Assembly (NCBI RefSeq): GCF_004365175.1
Contig: NZ_SOCE01000001.1
Span: 3,975,403-4,039,402 of the forward strand
DNA from: Kribbella voronezhensis
Lineage (GTDB): Bacteria > Actinomycetota > Actinomycetes > Propionibacteriales > Kribbellaceae
Reading direction: 5' to 3'
DNA: 64,000 bases
Shown here: positions 8,127 through 17,085 of the stretch, in pieces
Layout of the letters: the number at the start of each line of letters is the position of its first letter
How positions within the stretch are numbered: the stretch's first letter is position 1
Translations under genes and position numbers: made by a program
Notes under the pieces: generated by a model
The model's database searches: none
What the model saw: the letters and a program-made list of their open reading frames with translations, nothing else
What the model was told of the DNA's origin: nothing

Positions 8127-9608
8127 TCAGCCGATGGCCTTCTGGACCACCAGGATCTTCTCGGTCGTGAGAGTCGCCTTGTTGCCGGGCTCCTGCAGAT
8201 AAACGCTGCCGTACTTCGAGACCATCACCGGCGACAGTTGGTTGCCGGACAGCAGTGAAGTGTCACCCCAACCGCCGACGTTCCCGATGCCGGACGACGA
8301 CGTGTCGTCGGGTGTCGTCCCGGCCGTCGGAGTCGCGCTGGGTGTTGCGCTCGGGACGACGACGTCCTGGCCGGTCTTCGCGTCCAGGATCGCCGGCTGG
8401 CTGTCGGCCTGCCCGTAGACCAGCCCGTTGTAGATCGTGGTGATCTTCGGGACCAGCCGGTTCGACGACGAGTCGTAGCCCCAGGCCAGCTTCCCGGTCG
8501 CATCGTCGAACCCGGAGATGGCAGTCTTCTGATCACCCAGCGAGCGGTTGCAGACCACGGCAGCCACATGGTCGGAGAAGCAGGTCGCCTCGTTGGAGTC
8601 CCCCGAGGGCGGCAACTTGTTCTCGACCACTTCCCCGGTCGCGATGTCGGCGGCGTAGATCGCGTTCGCATGATCGGCGTCGTCCTTGGCGCCGGCCACG
8701 GATCCGGTGCCCGCGAAGTAGGCGTGCTTGCCGCCCGAACCGGTCGGGGTCAAGTAGTTCATCGCCGGCACCGGCACGGTCTTCTTGACGGCTCCGGTGA
8801 CACCGTCGGCCTGGACGATCGCGTTGTCCTTCGCGCCTTCCTGCTGGCTGCCCTTGACGCCGACGACGACGCCGTTCAGTACGCCGGCCGCGCGGATCGC
8901 CGGGATCGTGGTGGCCTTCTTGGTCGCCGGGTCGGCGAACACAGAGAAGTCGCGGACCTTCGACGGTGCGGCTTCGTCGTACTGGGCCTGGAGGCTGACC
9001 ACGATCTGGCCGGTCGCCGGGTCGTAGGCCGGATTGCCGAGGCCGGAGCTGCTGTTGCCGGGCCCGAGCAGGGTGCTCAGATCGGCGACGGCGGTGGCCA
9101 GGACGTCTCCTTCGGCCGGATCGATCCACTGGAAGCTCACCTGGTCGTGCGACTTCTGCGTCCCGCCGCCTTCGACGACCTGCTTGTACGCGATCGCAAC
9201 GACCTCTTTGCCGTCCAGCTGCACGGCCATCGGCGCGGTGAGGTCGGTGGTCTTCGTGGTCGAGTCCTTGGCGGACGGAACCTCCCAGCTGTTCGCGTCG
9301 AGGGTGTTGCCCGCCAGGCCGGTGCGCAGCCCGTACAGCGCGGTCTTACCGACCATGCCGGCCTCGGTGTAGTAGAGATTCGGCATTCCGGCGACACCGC
9401 CCTTGGCCAAGGCCGCGACCGGTGCGAACGCCTTGGGCTGGTCGAACGTCGCCAAGGCCGGCCCGGACGGATCCTCCGACGCCGATGATCCGCCGTCGGA
9501 CGGCTTGTCGGTGGCCTTGTCGTTGTCGTCACCGCCGCCGCAGCCGGCCAGCAGGGTGAGTGCGACAGTCGCCGTGATCAGCGGCCGCAGTACGCGCAGG
9601 TCTGGCAT
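8127..9608 (-). CDS. Secreted lipoprotein, PQQ-like beta-propeller (paralogue B)
   Basis: A 493-residue lipoprotein. The signal peptide ends in lipobox LLAGC (Cys23), followed by a Gly/Asp/Ser-rich spacer. The body has repeated strand units of the kind seen in PQQ-like/WD-type propellers, with DAKTGQDV, DATGKLAWGYD and DPATGQIVV motifs. It is a clear paralogue of the gene upstream (9608-11134), sharing the order of motifs (VAVAYY/VAIAYK, TGQDI/TGQDV). Its ATG overlaps the stop of that gene by one base (TGATG), so the pair is translationally coupled. Ligand and role are unknown. Confidence 0.85.
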   Translation of the reverse strand: MPDLRVLRPLITATVALTLLAGCGGGDDNDKATDKPSDGGSSASEDPSGPALATFDQPKAFAPVAALAKGGVAGMPNLYYTEAGMVGKTALYGLRTGLAGNTLDANSWEVPSAKDSTTKTTDLTAPMAVQLDGKEVVAIAYKQVVEGGGTQKSHDQVSFQWIDPAEGDVLATAVADLSTLLGPGNSSSGLGNPAYDPATGQIVVSLQAQYDEAAPSKVRDFSVFADPATKKATTIPAIRAAGVLNGVVVGVKGSQQEGAKDNAIVQADGVTGAVKKTVPVPAMNYLTPTGSGGKHAYFAGTGSVAGAKDDADHANAIYAADIATGEVVENKLPPSGDSNEATCFSDHVAAVVCNRSLGDQKTAISGFDDATGKLAWGYDSSSNRLVPKITTIYNGLVYGQADSQPAILDAKTGQDVVVPSATPSATPTAGTTPDDTSSSGIGNVGGWGDTSLLSGNQLSPVMVSKYGSVYLQEPGNKATLTTEKILVVQKAIG

Positions 9609-11134
9609 CAGCCGACCGCCTTCAGGATCTGCAGGGTGCCGCTGAAGTCGTCGCTCAGCTCCGGCTCGGCGAGGTAGACGCCGCCGTACTCGGAGACGCT
9701 CTGTGGCGATTGGAGCTTGTTGGCCGGTTGGGCGGCAACGGGGGCGCCGGAACTGTCGCCGGAGGGCGAGCTGTAGTCGGTGTTGCCATCGGTCGGCGTC
9801 GGGTCCTCGCTCGGCGTCTCGCCAGGTGTGCCGGTCGGGCCGCCGGTGTCCGCGCCGGTCGGGACGGTCGGCGTCGGAGTGGGGATGTCCTGGCCGGTCA
9901 ACGCGTTCACCAGCACCGGCTTGCTTTCGGCGGTGGCGTAGAGGACGCCGTGGAACGCCGCAGTCACCTCGGGCACCACCCGGCCCGCGCTCGCGCCGGT
10001 GAAGCCCCAGATCTTCTTACCTGTGGTGTCGTCGAAGCCGACGATCTCCGGCTCCGCCGCTCCGGGCTGGTCGGCCGTGCAGACGACCGTCTTCTGGCCG
10101 TCGGCGAAGCAGCTGTAGTTCTGCAGGTACTGGGTCTTCTTGACGGCGGTCCTGGTCTGGACGACAGCGCCGGTCGCCGGGTCGACGGCGTAGAAGTAGC
10201 CGATGTAGTCACCGGCGTAGCCGATGCTCTTGTCGTACTTCTGGCCGTACAGGTAGACGTACCTGCCGCCGTTGGCGCCGGTCGGCGTCAGCCCTTCCAG
10301 CCCGGGCAGCAGACCCGACTTGGTGATGCGCCCGGTGGCGGCGTCGACGAGGGCCACCGTGCGCCGCGTGTTCTCCTTGCCCTGCGTACCGACCAGGACG
10401 CCCTTGCTGAGCCCGGCCGGCCGCATGAACGGCAGGCCGACGGCCTTCTTGGTGGCCGGGTCGGCGATCACGGTGACGACGCCGGACTTGGCGCCGATCA
10501 TGCTGGTCGGCGCGACACCGACCGCCACCTGTCCGGTGGCCGGATCGAAGGTCAGATTGGTGAAGCCGCCGGGCAGGCCGCTGTTCACCTCGTTGTCCCC
10601 GAGCAGTGCCGTCACGTCGAAGGTTGCCTCCGACAACGGCTTGCCGTCGGCCGGGTCGAGCCAGCGGAACAGCACCGAGACCCCTGGCTTCGCCGTTCCG
10701 GCGCCCTTGACCCGCTGGTAGTAGGCGACCGCGACGGCCGGCTTACCGTCGAGTTGGACGGCGACCGGGACCGACGCGTCGTTGATCACGACGCTGCCGT
10801 CGGTGGTGTCGGTGGCCAGGGTCTGCCAGGGCTTGGCCGGCCCGGCGACGTTCTGGCCGTCGACACCGCGGAGGCTGTTCGCCACGGCGGTCGAGCCGAC
10901 CATGGCGACCTCGGGCTTGAACGAGCTGTGCCCCTTCACCTCGGGCAGGGAGTACGCGTAGGTGGCTTCGAAGGCCTTCGGCGGGTCGTAGGGCGTGAGG
11001 GCCGGCGCACTCGGCGTACCGGGAGTCTGGCTCGCGCCGTCCTTCGAGGTGTCTGCGGATTTGTCGTCACCCCCACTGCAACCGGCCAGCAGGACGACTG
11101 CTGCGGTGGCGGCGGCCAGCGAGCGCAACACCAT
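9608..11134 (-). CDS. Secreted lipoprotein, PQQ-like beta-propeller (paralogue A)
   Basis: A 508-residue lipoprotein with lipobox LLAGC (Cys19) and a propeller-like body similar to the downstream paralogue. A Thr/Pro/Gly-rich insert (PTPTVPTGADTGGPTGTPG...) lies before the last repeat. Typical repeats include DDTTGKKIWGF and NALTGQDI. The start at 11134 is chosen because GGGAAGAGAGAG lies just upstream and the signal peptide begins there; the ORF extends 45 bases further without a ribosome site. A 16-bp dyad lies 91 bp upstream and recurs upstream of the LppX-like lipoprotein gene. Function is unknown; the order implies tandem duplication. Confidence 0.85.
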   Translation of the reverse strand: MVLRSLAAATAAVVLLAGCSGGDDKSADTSKDGASQTPGTPSAPALTPYDPPKAFEATYAYSLPEVKGHSSFKPEVAMVGSTAVANSLRGVDGQNVAGPAKPWQTLATDTTDGSVVINDASVPVAVQLDGKPAVAVAYYQRVKGAGTAKPGVSVLFRWLDPADGKPLSEATFDVTALLGDNEVNSGLPGGFTNLTFDPATGQVAVGVAPTSMIGAKSGVVTVIADPATKKAVGLPFMRPAGLSKGVLVGTQGKENTRRTVALVDAATGRITKSGLLPGLEGLTPTGANGGRYVYLYGQKYDKSIGYAGDYIGYFYAVDPATGAVVQTRTAVKKTQYLQNYSCFADGQKTVVCTADQPGAAEPEIVGFDDTTGKKIWGFTGASAGRVVPEVTAAFHGVLYATAESKPVLVNALTGQDIPTPTPTVPTGADTGGPTGTPGETPSEDPTPTDGNTDYSSPSGDSSGAPVAAQPANKLQSPQSVSEYGGVYLAEPELSDDFSGTLQILKAVG

Positions 11135-11224
11135 CGGATCTCTCTCTTCCCCAAGAGTCTTGAACCACAGGACGGCCAAAACCTAGCAGCGTCAGCGGGT
11201 CGGGGAGGTGAGGAGGCCGAGGCG

Positions 11225-11240
11225 TTGCAGCAAGCTGCAA
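11225..11240. promoter_or_regulatory. Shared dyad, copy 1
   Basis: TTGCAG-CAAG-CTGCAA, a 6-4-6 inverted repeat 91 bp upstream of the first propeller lipoprotein gene. A nearly identical copy (15 of 16 bases) occurs at 14897-14912, 71 bp upstream of another lipoprotein gene in the same orientation. The two look like binding sites for one regulator; its identity is unknown. Confidence 0.6.
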
Positions 11241-11262
11241 AGTGCCTGATAAGTCATCGATC

Positions 11263-11481
11263 TCACCGGACCACGGACAGGCCGGTACGGCGGTGGCGGG
11301 GCTGCGGTTCGAGGCGGTCGGCCAGCCGGCGCAGTACTCCGGCGAGCTCGTGCCGCGGGCCGGCGGGCTCGCCCTCGGCGCGCAGCGCGTCGCGCTGTTC
11401 GTTGCGTAGGGCCCGTAATTCGGCGGTCCTGATCTGCTCGGCGACCCGGTGCCGGGCGACCTCTTGGTGTTCGGTGATCAT
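11263..11481 (-). CDS. Small charged helical protein of unknown function
   Basis: A 72-residue protein, arginine- and glutamate-rich, predicted largely helical (EVARHRVAEQIRTAELRALRNEQRDALRAE). It ends in a basic tail and has no membrane segment or cysteine. The ATG at 11481 follows GAAGGAG at proper spacing. It is the last gene of the ribbon-helix-helix / DUF4097 operon, 38 bp behind the DUF4097 gene. I do not recognise a family. The good ribosome site and conserved codon bias support it as real. Confidence 0.65.
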   Translation of the reverse strand: MITEHQEVARHRVAEQIRTAELRALRNEQRDALRAEGEPAGPRHELAGVLRRLADRLEPQPRHRRTGLSVVR

Positions 11482-11519
11482 GGCGGTTTCTCCTTCACAG
11501 AGGTTTGCTGGTGGGTGGT

Positions 11520-12350
11520 TCAGACCCGGACGACGGTGATGTCGCCGGAGACGGTGCGGGCCCGCAGGATCAGCGAGCGCTCGCCCTCGGCCGGCCGCTC
11601 GCCGGCTTCCAGGTCGCACCGGATCTCACCGGTGACCGTCTTCAGGTCCAGATAGGTCGGTACGCCGTCCGGTACGCCGATGTGCACGTCGCCGCGGGCG
11701 GTCTCGGCCCGGACGCTCGGCCCGTCGGCGAGCTCGACCGTGACGTCACCGGAGCCGGAAGTGGCGACCGAGTGGTCCCGGATCCGCTCGATGGTGATGT
11801 CGCCGGAGCCGACCTTGACGGTGGTGGGACCGGCCGCGTCGCCGATCCGGATGTCGCCCGATCCGGTGCTCAGGCCGAGGGAGTCGGCGGCCTCGCCGAT
11901 GTCGATCGCGCCGGAGCCGGTCTTGGCGCGGACCGGGCCACCGGCGTACCGGACCCGGAGCTCGCCGCTGCCGGTGTTCGCGCCGAGGCTGCCCTCGACC
12001 CGGTCGAGCTGGATCTCGCCGGAGCCGGTCGACAACCGCGACTCGCCCAGCGTGGTGCTGGCGATGATGTCGCCCGAACCGGTCTTGATCCGGGTGATCA
12101 ACTGTTCCGGCGTCTGGATCCGGACCCGGATCTCCGGCCCGCGGCGGACGTTGCGGGGCGCCTCGACGACCAGTTCGCTGTTGACGACCTCGAACCAGAC
12201 GCTCTCCTCGTCGCCTTCGTCGGTGTCCACCGACACCAGGGTCTTGTCGCCGTCGACCGGGAGGATCTCCACCAGGCCGGCGCCGATGTCGATCCGGACG
12301 CTGTCGATCTCGCCCGGCTCGGCGACCACCTGCGAATGGAAGCCGCTCAT
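11520..12350 (-). CDS. DUF4097-family beta-solenoid protein
   Basis: A 276-residue protein made of repeated short strands. The motif GSGD/E-[IVL] (TGSGDI, TGSGEI, TGSGEL, TGSGAI, VGSGDI, SGSGDV) recurs every 15-20 residues, as in DUF4097 putative adhesin-like solenoids. There is no signal peptide or membrane segment, so it appears cytoplasmic. Its ATG overlaps the stop of the ribbon-helix-helix gene (ATGA, 12347-12350), implying coupled expression; a GTG nine bases upstream is possible but less well placed. The family function is unknown. The tight operon suggests it works with the DNA-binding partner. Confidence 0.85.
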   Translation of the reverse strand: MSGFHSQVVAEPGEIDSVRIDIGAGLVEILPVDGDKTLVSVDTDEGDEESVWFEVVNSELVVEAPRNVRRGPEIRVRIQTPEQLITRIKTGSGDIIASTTLGESRLSTGSGEIQLDRVEGSLGANTGSGELRVRYAGGPVRAKTGSGAIDIGEAADSLGLSTGSGDIRIGDAAGPTTVKVGSGDITIERIRDHSVATSGSGDVTVELADGPSVRAETARGDVHIGVPDGVPTYLDLKTVTGEIRCDLEAGERPAEGERSLILRARTVSGDITVVRV

Positions 12351-13093
12351 TGTGCCCACCCCGTCATCTGCTGGCCCGGACCGCGTCCACCGCGGCGTCC
12401 GTGGTTGTCCCGGCGGCCGTCGCGCCGCCGGTCGCGGTCGCCGCGCTTGTCGCGCTCGCCGAAGACGCCGTCGGGTCCGAACGGGCCGTCAGGTCCGAAC
12501 ACACCGTCCGGGCCGAAGACTCCGTCGGGTCCCAGCGGGCCGTCCGGTCCGAGCGGACCGTCGGGGCCGAAGAAGCCGCCTCGCGGTGCGCGCGGCGGGC
12601 GGGGCGGCCGGGGGCCACCGCGGCGGCCACGATCGCCGGTCAGCGCGGTCATCACGGTGCGCATCAGCCAGGCGTTCGAGGAGATGCCCTCGGTCGCGGC
12701 GGCTTCGTCCACCTTGTTCTTCACCGAGACCGGCAGGCGCAGCGTGATCCGCGCGGTCGGCTCGTCGGCGTCCGGGGCGATCTCCTCGGCGACGGCCTCG
12801 CGGTCGGCGGCCTCGTCGTCCAGGTCGTCGTCGGAGCTGGTCAGCTGGCTCGGAGCCGGCGTGACCACGAACTCGGGACGGCCACCGGCCATCCGGAGCT
12901 CGACCGAACCGGGCGACAGCTCACGGCTGATCTCACCGGCGGCGTCGGACAGGGCTGAGATGAGGGCCAGGCGGCCCGCGTCATCCAGCGTGGCACCGAG
13001 GCGCTGGGCCACGGAGCGGGTTTGGTCGTCGGCCAGTGCGGTGGCGTTCTCCACGCTACGGCGGACCGACTCGAGGTAGTGGTCAAGTTCCAT
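12347..13093 (-). CDS. HicB-like ribbon-helix-helix protein with collagen-like tract
   Basis: A 248-residue protein. Residues 1-65 are helical and 66-110 acidic. Residues 112-152 match a ribbon-helix-helix DNA-binding fold (ARITLRLPVSVKNKVDEAAA...SSNAWLMRTVM) as in HicB antitoxins. A Pro/Arg-rich linker follows, then twelve uninterrupted Gly-X-Y triplets (176-211, GPD alternating with GPL, GVF or GPF) and an Arg/Asp/Gly-rich disordered tail. No HicA toxin is adjacent. The upstream region holds TGACGTCA boxes at 11-bp steps, one reaching the start codon, consistent with cooperative autorepression by RHH dimers. The DUF4097 gene follows with a 4-bp overlap. Confidence 0.85.
   Translation of the reverse strand: MELDHYLESVRRSVENATALADDQTRSVAQRLGATLDDAGRLALISALSDAAGEISRELSPGSVELRMAGGRPEFVVTPAPSQLTSSDDDLDDEAADREAVAEEIAPDADEPTARITLRLPVSVKNKVDEAAATEGISSNAWLMRTVMTALTGDRGRRGGPRPPRPPRAPRGGFFGPDGPLGPDGPLGPDGVFGPDGVFGPDGPFGPDGVFGERDKRGDRDRRRDGRRDNHGRRGGRGPGQQMTGWAQ
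12461..12568 (-). repeat. Collagen-like coding repeat, twelve Gly-X-Y triplets
   Basis: These 108 bases encode six hexapeptides of the form GPD-G-[PV]-[LF], which read as twelve perfect Gly-X-Y triplets within the RHH protein. At DNA level it is an 18-bp tandem array with synonymous variation, so it has been maintained at protein level rather than being a fresh slippage product. Confidence 0.85.
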
Positions 13094-13144
13094 GACGCAA
13101 TACTGACGTCACGATGACGTCACTGTCAACCCATTGTGATGTCA
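13093..13144. promoter_or_regulatory. Phased TGACGTCA operator array
   Basis: Boxes start at 13093 (TGACGcaa), 13104 (TGACGTCA), 13115 (TGACGTCA) and 13137 (TGATGTCA). The steps are 11, 11 and 22 bp, one or two helical turns. The first overlaps the ATG of the RHH gene. Tandem 8-bp palindromes at helical phasing are the usual operator design for ribbon-helix-helix repressors. The array also reaches toward the divergent SDR gene (start 13220) and could influence it. Confidence 0.7.
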
Positions 13145-13219
13145 TGACGCCGCCATCGTGCCGTCAAGGTGGGTTCCGGGTGCGGCAGAATGAGGGTTCA
13201 CCGAGGCGAGGAGTGCGTT

Positions 13220-14020
13220 GTGAGTGTGTCCAGAGGAGTGCTCGTCACCGGGGCGTCGCGAGGAGTCGGGGCGGCCACGGCGAAGGCTTTCGCGGCGGCC
13301 GGAGACCGGGTCGTGCTGCATTGCCGCAGCGCTGTCGACGAGGCCCGCGCAGTACTGGCTCAGCTGCCTGGCGACGGTCATTCCGTCGTCACCGGTGATG
13401 TCGGCGATCCGGCCGGAATCCCTGCCCTGGTTGAAGAATCGGCCACATCGCTCGGCCGCATCGACGTCCTGGTGAACAATGCGGCCCTGTACGTCGAGGA
13501 GCCCGTCGCCGGGTCCCGCCGGATCGGGCACCCGCTCGCGGACACGTCGTACGACGAGTGGGTCGCGGCCTGGCGCAGGACGCTGGCGGTGAACCTCGAA
13601 GGGGCCGCGCACCTCACCTGGTGCGTCGCCCGGCAGATGCTCGACGTAGCGCCGGCCGATGGCGTCAAAAGGGGTGCCATCGTGAATGTCGGGTCTCGCG
13701 GCGCCTATCGCGGCGAGCCGGACGTACCGGCGTACGGAGCGGCCAAGGCGGGTCTGCACGCCCTGGGGCAGTCGCTGGCGGTGTCGTTGGCGCCACATGA
13801 CATCACCGTGACGTCAATCGCGCCCGGCTTCATCGCGACCGACATGACCGAACAGTTGCTGGCGGGACCAGGCGGCGACGCGATCCGGGCGCAGAGCCCG
13901 TACGGCCGGGTCGCGACCGCCGAGGAGGTCGCCGACGCGATCGTCTGGCTCGCCTCCCCGGCCGCCACCTGGTCCAGCGGCGCCGTCCTCGACTTCAACG
14001 GCGCCTCGTACCTGCGCTAG
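13220..14020 (+). CDS. SDR family NAD(P)-dependent oxidoreductase
   Basis: A 266-residue classical short-chain dehydrogenase. It has cofactor motif TGASRGVGAA near the N-terminus, the NNAALYVEEP region, a catalytic serine in NVGSRGAYRG, the YGAAKAG (Tyr-x3-Lys) motif, and PGFIATDM. It resembles FabG-like 3-oxoacyl reductases, but the substrate cannot be told. GTG at 13220 is chosen because GAGGCGAGGAG lies upstream. Its stop TAG shares the palindrome CTAG (14017-14020) with the stop of the convergent lipoprotein gene. Confidence 0.9.
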   Translation: MSVSRGVLVTGASRGVGAATAKAFAAAGDRVVLHCRSAVDEARAVLAQLPGDGHSVVTGDVGDPAGIPALVEESATSLGRIDVLVNNAALYVEEPVAGSRRIGHPLADTSYDEWVAAWRRTLAVNLEGAAHLTWCVARQMLDVAPADGVKRGAIVNVGSRGAYRGEPDVPAYGAAKAGLHALGQSLAVSLAPHDITVTSIAPGFIATDMTEQLLAGPGGDAIRAQSPYGRVATAEEVADAIVWLASPAATWSSGAVLDFNGASYLR

Positions 14021-14826
14021 CGCTTGACGATCTTGCTCGCCGGCGGCGCCTTGATGCTGACCGGGTGGTTGTACTCGCTCATGGTCATCACCATGCTGAC
14101 GCCCTGCAGGTTGAACGTCATCTTGCGCACGAGGTGATCCGGGCCCATCCACACCGTGTACGGCAGCGTCTTCGGAGCGCCGGCGGGCAGCTTCTTGCCC
14201 TGGAGCTTGAGGACCGCGGCGGTGTTGACGCTCACCTGGTAGCGGTCGAGCTTCACGCCGTCGACGGTCTCCGACCGGACGAACTTCACCGTCTGCAGGC
14301 CCTTGCCGAACGCTTCGAAGGTCTTGGTCGGGTCGCCGCCGTTCAGCAGCTCGCTGAAGTTCTCCGCGCCCGGCGTGTTCTTGAGGTCGACCTTCAGGAA
14401 CTTTCCGGCCGGGCTGACCCCGGGCATCGACATGTAGAGCATCCCGCCGACCACGACCATCTTCGCGGTCTTGCCCTGGAACGCGAGGCCGCTCATCTCC
14501 AGCGAGGCAGCCAGCGGCTTGGCCTGCTGGTAGCCGCTCATCGTCATCACCGTCCGGCCTTCGGCGGTCATCGTGGCGACCGTCCGCCAGGTCTTCTGCT
14601 TGCCGAACGCCGCGTTCATCGCCGGCACGAAGGTGACCCTGTTCAGATGGGCGACCGGCGCGGCCTTCAGCGGTGCGGTGGTGGCCGGCGCGGTCGGCGA
14701 CGAGCTGGTCACCGGTGTCGGCAGCGTGCCGGTGGCTTCCTTCTTGTCGGCGCCCCCGCAGGCAGCCAGGCCGAGTGCGAGCGGCACGGCGATGGCGGCA
14801 GCTGCCACCCGAGTACGAAACCTCAC
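14017..14826 (-). CDS. LppX/LprAFG-like secreted lipoprotein
   Basis: A 269-residue lipoprotein with lipobox LAAC (Cys23) and a Thr/Pro/Ser-rich spacer (to about 55). The body resembles the LppX/LprG fold used to carry lipids across the actinobacterial envelope: a long curved beta-sheet with WRTVATMTAEGRTVMTMSGY and a late YTVWMGPDHLVRKMTF strand pair. That final segment is characteristic of the family. Lipid transport is inferred from the family. The 16-bp dyad at 14897-14912 lies 71 bp upstream of the start. Confidence 0.8.
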   Translation of the reverse strand: MRFRTRVAAAAIAVPLALGLAACGGADKKEATGTLPTPVTSSSPTAPATTAPLKAAPVAHLNRVTFVPAMNAAFGKQKTWRTVATMTAEGRTVMTMSGYQQAKPLAASLEMSGLAFQGKTAKMVVVGGMLYMSMPGVSPAGKFLKVDLKNTPGAENFSELLNGGDPTKTFEAFGKGLQTVKFVRSETVDGVKLDRYQVSVNTAAVLKLQGKKLPAGAPKTLPYTVWMGPDHLVRKMTFNLQGVSMVMTMSEYNHPVSIKAPPASKIVKR

Positions 14827-14896
14827 GACAAAACCCCTCCTAGTGGACCCCGAGCCGCTGGATCCTACGGCCCGGACGGTCCAAGAGGAAGGGTTT

Positions 14897-14912
14897 TTGC
14901 AGCAACCTGCAA
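14897..14912. promoter_or_regulatory. Shared dyad, copy 2
   Basis: TTGCAG-CAAC-CTGCAA, differing from copy 1 (11225-11240) at one base. It lies between the etfD stop and the LppX-like gene start, on the promoter side of the latter. It could also act as a hairpin, but the spacing matches copy 1, which favours a binding site. Confidence 0.6.
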
Positions 14913-14934
14913 CGAGTAATGCCCGTAGGGGAAG

Positions 14935-17085
14935 TCAGCTGCCGCGCTTGACCGAGGTGAGCAGCAACTGGGCGACGTCCTGGACCTCGACGGACTCGCG
15001 GGCCGAGCCGTCGGCCTGCTTCGCGGTCAGGCCGTCGGACAGCATCACCCGGCAGAACGGGCAGCCGGTGGCGATCTTGTCCGCACCGGTCGCGACGGCC
15101 TCGTCGGTCCGGTTCAGGTTGATCCGGCTGCCGGTCTTCTCCTCCATCCACATCCGGGCGCCACCCGCGCCGCAGCAGAACGACTTCGTCTGGTTCCGCG
15201 GCATCTCGGCGAACTCGGCGCCCGGGATGATGTCGAGCAGTTCACGCGGGGCGTCGTACACCTGGTTGTGGCGACCGAGGTAGCACGGGTCGTGGTACGT
15301 GATCTTCTGGCCGTTGAGCGCGCTGTCGGTCGGCGCGACCGGGGTGAGCTTGCCCTCGCGGACCAGCCGGTTCAGCAGTTGGGTGTGGTGGATGACGTCG
15401 AGTTCGACGCCGAGCTGGGAGTACTCGTTCTTCAAGGTGTTGAAGCAGTGCGCGCAGGTGGAGACGACCTTCTTCGCGCCGGTCTCCTTGAACACCTCGG
15501 CGTTCTGCATCGCCAGCTGCTGGAAGACGAACTCGTTGCCGGCCCGCCGGGCCGGATCACCGGTGCACGTCTCACCATCGCCCAGTACTGCGAACGAGAC
15601 ACCCGCGATGTTCAGCAACTCCGCGACGGCCTGCGTCGTCTTCTTCGCGCGATCCTCGAAGGCACCGGCGCAGCCGACCCAGAACAGGTACTCGACCTCG
15701 GCCAGGGTCTCGACATCGGTGCCGACCTGCTTGACCTCGAACGGCAGGTCCTTGGCCCAGTCCATCCGCCCCGACGGGTTCATGTTCCACGGGTTGCCCT
15801 TGTTCTCCAGGCCCTTGAACAGCCCGTTGAGCTCGGACGGGAACGACGACTCGATCAGCACCTGGTAGCGGCGCATGTCCATGATCGCGTCCACGTGCTC
15901 GATGTCGACCGGACACTGCTGCACGCACGCGCCACACGACGTACAGGCCCACAGTGCCTCTTCGTCGATCACGGCGACATCGGGCGAGCCGACCAGGGGA
16001 CGCTCCACCTCGGCCTTCACCAGGTCGGGCAGCGACTGGCGTTCTTCGTCCGAGGAGGCCAGCAGGTACGGCGCCTTGGCGTACGCGTGCTCGCGCAGGT
16101 TCATCATCACCAGCTTCGGTGACAGCGGCTTCTCGGTGTTCCAGGCCGGGCACTGCGACTGGCAGCGGCCGCACTCGGTGCAGGTGGTGAAGTCGAGCAG
16201 GCCCTTCCAGGTGAAGTCCTCGATCTTGCCGACGCCGAGCGCAGCGTCCTCGTCGAGTTCCTCGATGTTCTCGAAGTCGATCGGCTCGCCCTTGACCATG
16301 ATCGGCTGCAGCGCACCCAGCGCCGTACCGCCGTCGGCCTTGCGCTTGAACCAGATGTTCGGCCAGGCGGTGAACCGGTGCCACGCGACGCCCATCGTGG
16401 CGTTCAGCGAGATCGTGATCATCCAGGCGAACGAGATCAGGATCTTGATCATCGCGACCAGGTAGATCGCGTTCTCCAGACCGTGCTCGGACAGCCCGCC
16501 GAACAGCGACGTGCCGATGAAGAACGTGGTCGGGAAGTGGAACTTCGACGCCTCGCCGAGCTGGTACTCCAGCCCGCGCAGCAACAGGATGCAGATCAGT
16601 ACGCCGAGGATCGTGTACTCCACGTAGTACGCCTGCCAGGCGCGCGAGCCGAAGAAGCGGCTGTAGCGACCCTTCTCGCCCTTCGGCAGGTTGCGCAGCC
16701 GGATCGCGATCAGGCCGACGATCGAGACCAGACCGGTCCAGGTGAGGAACTCGCTGACCCACTCGAAGACGAACCAGTGGCCGATCACCGGCAGCACCCA
16801 GTGCGCGGAGAACAACTGCCCGAACGCCGTCACCAGGCTGAGGAACAGCCCGATGAAGCCGAACGCCACGAACCAGTGCAGGACACCGATGTGGCTCCAC
16901 TGCAGCATCCGGGTGTGCAGCAGCGACTCCTTGGCGAGGGTGGCCGTGCGCTGCCCCGGGTTGTCGGTCCGGCGGGCCGGCTGACCGAGCTTGATCACGG
17001 ACACCATGTGCCCGATCGTCTTGCCGAACAGCGCGATGCCGACAGCGGCGATCGCGAGCGAGACGACGATGGCGAGGATCTGCAT
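14935..17085 (-). CDS. etfD: Membrane-bound Fe-S oxidoreductase, EtfD (Rv0338c) family
   Basis: A 716-residue membrane protein. About six hydrophobic helices (residues 3-25, 65-90, 95-130, 155-170, 185-225) resemble a NarI/HdrE-type haem-binding domain. A ferredoxin-like domain follows with two 4Fe-4S motifs (Cys302/305/308/312 and 381/384/387/391). Two CCG-type cysteine-rich domains are present ([12 protein letters not shown]...; DPCYLGRHN and [10 protein letters not shown]). This is the architecture of mycobacterial Rv0338c (EtfD), which passes electrons from electron-transfer flavoprotein, reduced by acyl-CoA dehydrogenases, to the quinone pool. It is monocistronic here, with no etfAB in view. 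Related HdrD-like proteins are the only alternative. Confidence 0.9.
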   Translation of the reverse strand: MQILAIVVSLAIAAVGIALFGKTIGHMVSVIKLGQPARRTDNPGQRTATLAKESLLHTRMLQWSHIGVLHWFVAFGFIGLFLSLVTAFGQLFSAHWVLPVIGHWFVFEWVSEFLTWTGLVSIVGLIAIRLRNLPKGEKGRYSRFFGSRAWQAYYVEYTILGVLICILLLRGLEYQLGEASKFHFPTTFFIGTSLFGGLSEHGLENAIYLVAMIKILISFAWMITISLNATMGVAWHRFTAWPNIWFKRKADGGTALGALQPIMVKGEPIDFENIEELDEDAALGVGKIEDFTWKGLLDFTTCTECGRCQSQCPAWNTEKPLSPKLVMMNLREHAYAKAPYLLASSDEERQSLPDLVKAEVERPLVGSPDVAVIDEEALWACTSCGACVQQCPVDIEHVDAIMDMRRYQVLIESSFPSELNGLFKGLENKGNPWNMNPSGRMDWAKDLPFEVKQVGTDVETLAEVEYLFWVGCAGAFEDRAKKTTQAVAELLNIAGVSFAVLGDGETCTGDPARRAGNEFVFQQLAMQNAEVFKETGAKKVVSTCAHCFNTLKNEYSQLGVELDVIHHTQLLNRLVREGKLTPVAPTDSALNGQKITYHDPCYLGRHNQVYDAPRELLDIIPGAEFAEMPRNQTKSFCCGAGGARMWMEEKTGSRINLNRTDEAVATGADKIATGCPFCRVMLSDGLTAKQADGSARESVEVQDVAQLLLTSVKRGS

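Noticed and set aside
12347-13093. HicAB toxin-antitoxin system
   Set aside because: Only the HicB-like RHH domain is present; no HicA toxin lies within the operon or next to it.
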